Source: Papio anubis (lineage: Eukaryota; Chordata; Mammalia; Primates; Cercopithecidae). From it: a stretch of DNA of 64,000 nucleotides. The position numbers and the translations under genes were made by a program. The stretch lies in contig NC_044995.1 of NCBI RefSeq assembly GCF_008728515.1, forward strand, positions 42,385,576 through 42,449,575, written 5' to 3'. Positions 57,830 to 64,000 of the stretch are shown here, piece by piece (position 1 is the stretch's first letter; each line of letters opens with the position of its first letter). A model generated the notes under the pieces. It saw only the letters and a list, made by a program, of their open reading frames with translations, ran no database searches and was not told the DNA's origin.

Positions 57830-58104
57830 GCCAGGCATGGTGGTTCATGCCTGTAATCCTCAGCACTAAGGGAGGCTGTGGTGGGTGGACCACATGAACC
57901 CAGGAGTTCAGACCAGCCTGGTAACACAGTAAGACTCAATCTCTACCAAAAATTTAAAAAATTAGCTGGGCTTGGTGGCCCACACATGTGGTCCTACCTA
58001 CTCAGGAGGCTGAGGTGGGAGGCCAAACTAGGAAGGTCGAAGGCACCACTGCACTCCAGCCTGGGTGACAGAGCAAGATCTCCTCTCATTAAAAAAAAAA
58101 AAAG
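57830..58104 (+). mobile_element. Alu
   Basis: Forward Alu with deletions; A-tail followed by GGAATGA and the next Alu. Confidence 0.9.
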
Positions 58105-58110
58105 GAATGA

Positions 58111-58460
<350 letters not shown>

Positions 58461-58769
58461 TCAAAGCAGCTAGTCGCAAAGGACTACATAGTTCATGATT
58501 TCCATTTCATGATTCCATTTATATGAAATGTCTAGAATAGGCAGATCCACAGAAACACAGTCTCTTAGTGGTTACCAGTGAAATGGAGTGGAATGGGGGA
58601 ATAACTGCTGATGAGTATGGGGTTCTCTTTGGGGCAATGAAAATGTTCTAGAGTTAGATTGTAGTCATGGTTGTACAACTCTTAATATACTAAAAACCAC
58701 TGATTTATACACTTTAAATGAGATGAAATATATGATCTTATGTCAATAAAGCTGTTACAGAAGGGAATG

Positions 58770-59439
58770 TCCTTAATCTATCAAAAACATATAGCAAACA
58801 TATAAGTAGTGACAAGCTGAAAGCTTTCGTTCTGACACCTGGAAGGCAGCAAGGATTGCTCCTTCTAATGTTTCGGACGTCTTAGGCAGGGCAGTAAATT
58901 TGCGGGGCAGGAGTGGGGTCATAATAGGATTATAAAGGGAGAATAAACTTCTTACTCATAAACAATATGTCAATATGTAAACATCCGAAACAAACTACAG
59001 GTAAACTGAAAACTAAGGTCTCCTGCTTGCTGTATACAAAACATACACCCTGAGGGCTCAAAAAAGCACAAGTCCCATAGACGGGCATCTGGTCATACCT
59101 AGGAATTACACATTCATTTATCCTTTGACCCAACAACTTGACTTCCAAAAACAAACTTTGAAGACCTAAGTCCACAAATACGAATAAACACGCACAAGCC
59201 CACTCAGATGGAACAACTCAAATGCCCATCAAGCACTAGGGTGCATCCACATAACAGAGGAGAAAAAAAGGAACGATCTCCGCAAATTGATAATGCACAT
59301 CCCAAGATATGCCTTCTAATAGCCGAAAGTGAGGCACACGAGGGCATTTTCTTGAGAAAAAGAGTCTCATACTGGGGAAGACGTTTAAAGAGGACGGTAC
59401 AGAAAGTGGAGAAGAGGCCCAGCCAACGCGCTCTGACCA
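58770..59439. other. ZNF177 first-intron sequence left of the CpG island
   Basis: 59090-59400 resembles forward L1M ORF2 tail in places (CCCAACAACTTGACTTCC). No exon supported. Confidence 0.4.
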
Positions 59440-59830
59440 CATGAACCCACTCGCCGCCTCCCAGGGACCAACTTCCGGAATGGCCGCCCCAAGCCCAGCG
59501 GTGCTGGAAGGAGCCGCAAGCGGGGGCTCCGGGAAGAAACACGGCGATAGCCGGAGGCTTGGGCGGGAAGCAGCAGGCAAAGTCTGGAGCAGCCGGGGCT
59601 GCGCAGGGCGCCCTTGACCCCTTCCCTCCCCACTCCGCCGGCCTGACTAGCGGGGCGCACCTGGGCCTGGCCCGCTAGAACAAACGATACGAACACCTTT
59701 CTCAGCTGCAGGCGGCAGCGCTGGGAGACGGCGAGGCGATGAATGCGCACTTCCGCTTCCGGCCAGCGGCTGTGAGGGGCGGGCTCCCCAGCTAGCGCAT
59801 TTGGCGGATTCGCCCTGAGGACTTGGGAAT
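59440..59830 (-). promoter_or_regulatory. ZNF177: CpG-island promoter of ZNF177
   Basis: Dense CpG dinucleotides in otherwise CpG-poor DNA. The minus strand carries paired ETS-like sites (GGAAGCGGAAGTGCG at about 59747-59761) and a further CTTCCGGAA near 59467. A candidate first-exon donor CAG/GTGCGC lies at 59661/59660. Spacing to the start exon makes a first intron of about 12.8 kb. Human ZNF177 also starts in a CpG island whose methylation varies in tumours (recalled knowledge). Confidence 0.7.
59661..59760 (-). other. ZNF177: Candidate noncoding first exon of ZNF177
   Basis: A GC-rich stretch downstream of the tandem ETS sites, ending at donor CAG/GTGCGC. The cap site is inferred only from the ETS pair. 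The 5' UTR may include further exons within the repeat-rich intron. Confidence 0.4.
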
Positions 59831-59869
59831 GGGGAGTGGCAGACGCGCCTGCTCCCTTAGGGCGAAGGC

Positions 59870-59990
59870 TGTGACTCTCTTCATTGCATTACAGAAAATA
59901 AGAGGCACAAGCCAAGTAACTTGCTTGGGTCTCAAAGTTAAGTAAAAGGGTCCGCAGGAACTAGAATCCCTACGGTCTTCCCAAGGGAAA
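59870..59990 (+). repeat. MIR fragment
   Basis: AAGCCAAGTAACTTGCTTGG followed by AACTAGAATCCCTACGG matches a forward MIR. Confidence 0.5.
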
Positions 59991-60747
<757 letters not shown>

Positions 60748-61236
60748 GAGATTCATTGTTAATGTTATTCACTAGAGCCACTCAGAACTAAGAATCCTGG
60801 CTAAAGGAAATCTCAATCCCTCCTGGCAGTTTGTGCCTCTCACATAGACCAGCTCCATAAAATAACTGCCTATAAACAGAAAATCCTTAAAGCACTAGGG
60901 ATTAATTACTAACATTAGATTTAGGCATTAGGGCTATTGTGTTTAAAACAAAAATTTCAATCTACATCCAAAAAAGGAAAGATTTTAAGAAGTTAGGTTC
61001 TTTTCTTTACCACATTATTAGAGCCTAAAAAGGAACTACTAGGTGAAGTGTGAGGATATTTACACATGTTCATTGACCAAGGACTCTCGACTTTGTTCTG
61101 GGGACAAAGTGTGATGGTCTGAGGCAGAAGTAAAATGTCCATTAGCCCTCCTGAGCTCCATGGCAAACACACAGCCTCTGTTAATGCCGGTCTTGGCCTC
61201 CATCTGTATTCATGCAAGAGGTAGAACCTCTTTTTA
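60748..61236. other. Unassigned sequence
   Basis: No repeat or gene recognised. Confidence 0.4.
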
Positions 61237-62657
<1,421 letters not shown>

Positions 62658-62786
62658 TTTCAGAATTATTTTAAAAGACTACTTTAGGATTTTCATTAAA
62701 AGAAAATAAAGGATACTGTCACCATTTATATATCAAAAACTGGCAAAATTGTGCCACCTCTGGATCCAGAGCAGAGACATATTTGA

Positions 62787-63172
<386 letters not shown>

Positions 63173-63187
63173 ACATATACTTTCAAC

Positions 63188-63285
63188 TTTTCATTCCTTT
63201 GTCAACTGCAAGAATCGTAGTGTTTGACAAGTTGGGTGTTTCTTGTCAAATACTACAATTCTTGCAGTTGACAAAGGAATGAAAG
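63188..63285. repeat. Near-perfect hairpin (inverted repeat)
   Basis: Left arm 63188-63231 and right arm 63242-63285 are complementary over about 43 bp apart from two substitutions and a one-base gap. The loop TTGGGTGTTT is 10 nt. Arm core: TTTGTCAACTGCAAGAAT. Transcribed, it would fold like a microRNA precursor. Confidence 0.85.
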
Positions 63286-63384
63286 TTTTTTTTTTTTCAG
63301 TAGCTTGGCAAAACAATCCTCTTATTTCTGATGACAGCAATACTCTCACTTCCTTCTAATTCCTGAAAATCAGCAAATAACATA

Positions 63385-63600
63385 CTTTCATTTTATTGCG
63401 CTTTGCAGATAATGTGTGGGGTTTTATTTTTATTACAAATTGAAGGTTTGTGGCAATCCTCCACTGATGAAGTCTACTAGCACCATTTTTCCAATAACAC
63501 ATACTCATTTTGTTTCTCTGTCAGCATTTTGAAGCAAAGTATTTTACAATTCAGGTGCATCCTTTGTTTTTTAGACATAATGCTACTGCACACTTACTAA
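63385..63600 (+). mobile_element. Tigger1-like DNA transposon 5' fragment
   Basis: TTTTATTGCGCTTTGCAGAT, ACAAATTGAAGGTTTGTGGC and CACCATTTTTCCAATAACA match the start of Tigger1. Confidence 0.7.
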
Positions 63601-63605
63601 ACCTT

Positions 63606-63903
<298 letters not shown>

Positions 63904-64000
63904 CTTTTTTTTTTTCTTTTTTTTGAGACAGGGTATTGCTCTGTCACCCAGACTGGAATGCAGTGGCACAATCATAGCTTACTGTAGCCTTGAACTCCTG
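63904..64000 (-). mobile_element. Alu, cut by the window end
   Basis: Reverse Alu head (GAGACAGGGTATTGCTCTG) running off the right edge. Confidence 0.88.

Noticed and set aside
63188..63285. Hairpin as a MADE1/miR-548-type palindrome
   Set aside because: It lacks the MADE1 terminal TTAGGTTGGTGCAAAAGTAA; kept as an unassigned hairpin.

Overview
This is primate nuclear DNA, most likely from an Old World monkey. It is dense in Alu elements, including several young insertions whose diagnostic positions look like the cercopithecid AluYRa lineage (for example 38695-38992, 49484-49784, 54779-55078 and 62376-62657). It carries two KRAB zinc-finger genes in the order and orientation I recall for the human 19p13.2 cluster, seen in reverse complement.

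Layout: (1) 1-3240 is decayed endogenous retrovirus on the minus strand plus Alus. (2) 3240-6200 is an antisense ERVL-like pol remnant split by Alus. (3) 7900-17700 is the ZNF266 orthologue on the plus strand: KRAB-A exon, KRAB-B exon, linker exon and a last exon with 12 intact C2H2 fingers. Its last intron holds an RPL21 retrocopy, and its 3' side holds a long decayed finger array. (4) 17770-43300 is the tail-to-tail intergenic stretch: old L1, ERV1 gag, MaLR LTRs, a 5.2-kb L1PA, a solo LTR12 (ERV9 LTR), and an isolated CpG island at about 21.7-22.2 kb with no recognisable gene. (5) 43366-59760 is the ZNF177 orthologue on the minus strand: 481 codons in five coding exons and a long first intron full of L1, Alu and Tigger-type elements, starting in a CpG island at about 59.4-59.8 kb. 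(6) 59.9-64 kb is repeats plus a near-perfect 98-nt hairpin.

Splicing the coding exons by eye gives 549 codons for ZNF266 (from the Met inside KRAB-A) and 481 for ZNF177. Both match the human protein lengths as I remember them. Both products should be nuclear DNA-binding proteins. KRAB-zinc-finger proteins usually repress target loci, often transposable elements, by recruiting TRIM28/KAP1. ZNF177 has a complete KRAB-A box with its own start codon. ZNF266 has an intact KRAB-A exon, but no in-frame AUG ahead of it was found.

I did not find a clearly new biological system. The items most worth checking are the chimeric RPL21 retrocopy with a single target-site duplication, the miRNA-like hairpin at 63.19-63.29 kb, the orphan CpG-island promoter, the start-less KRAB-A exon and the fossil finger array. 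Repeat family names come from recognition by eye, not from a database search, and boundaries are approximate to about 10-20 bp.
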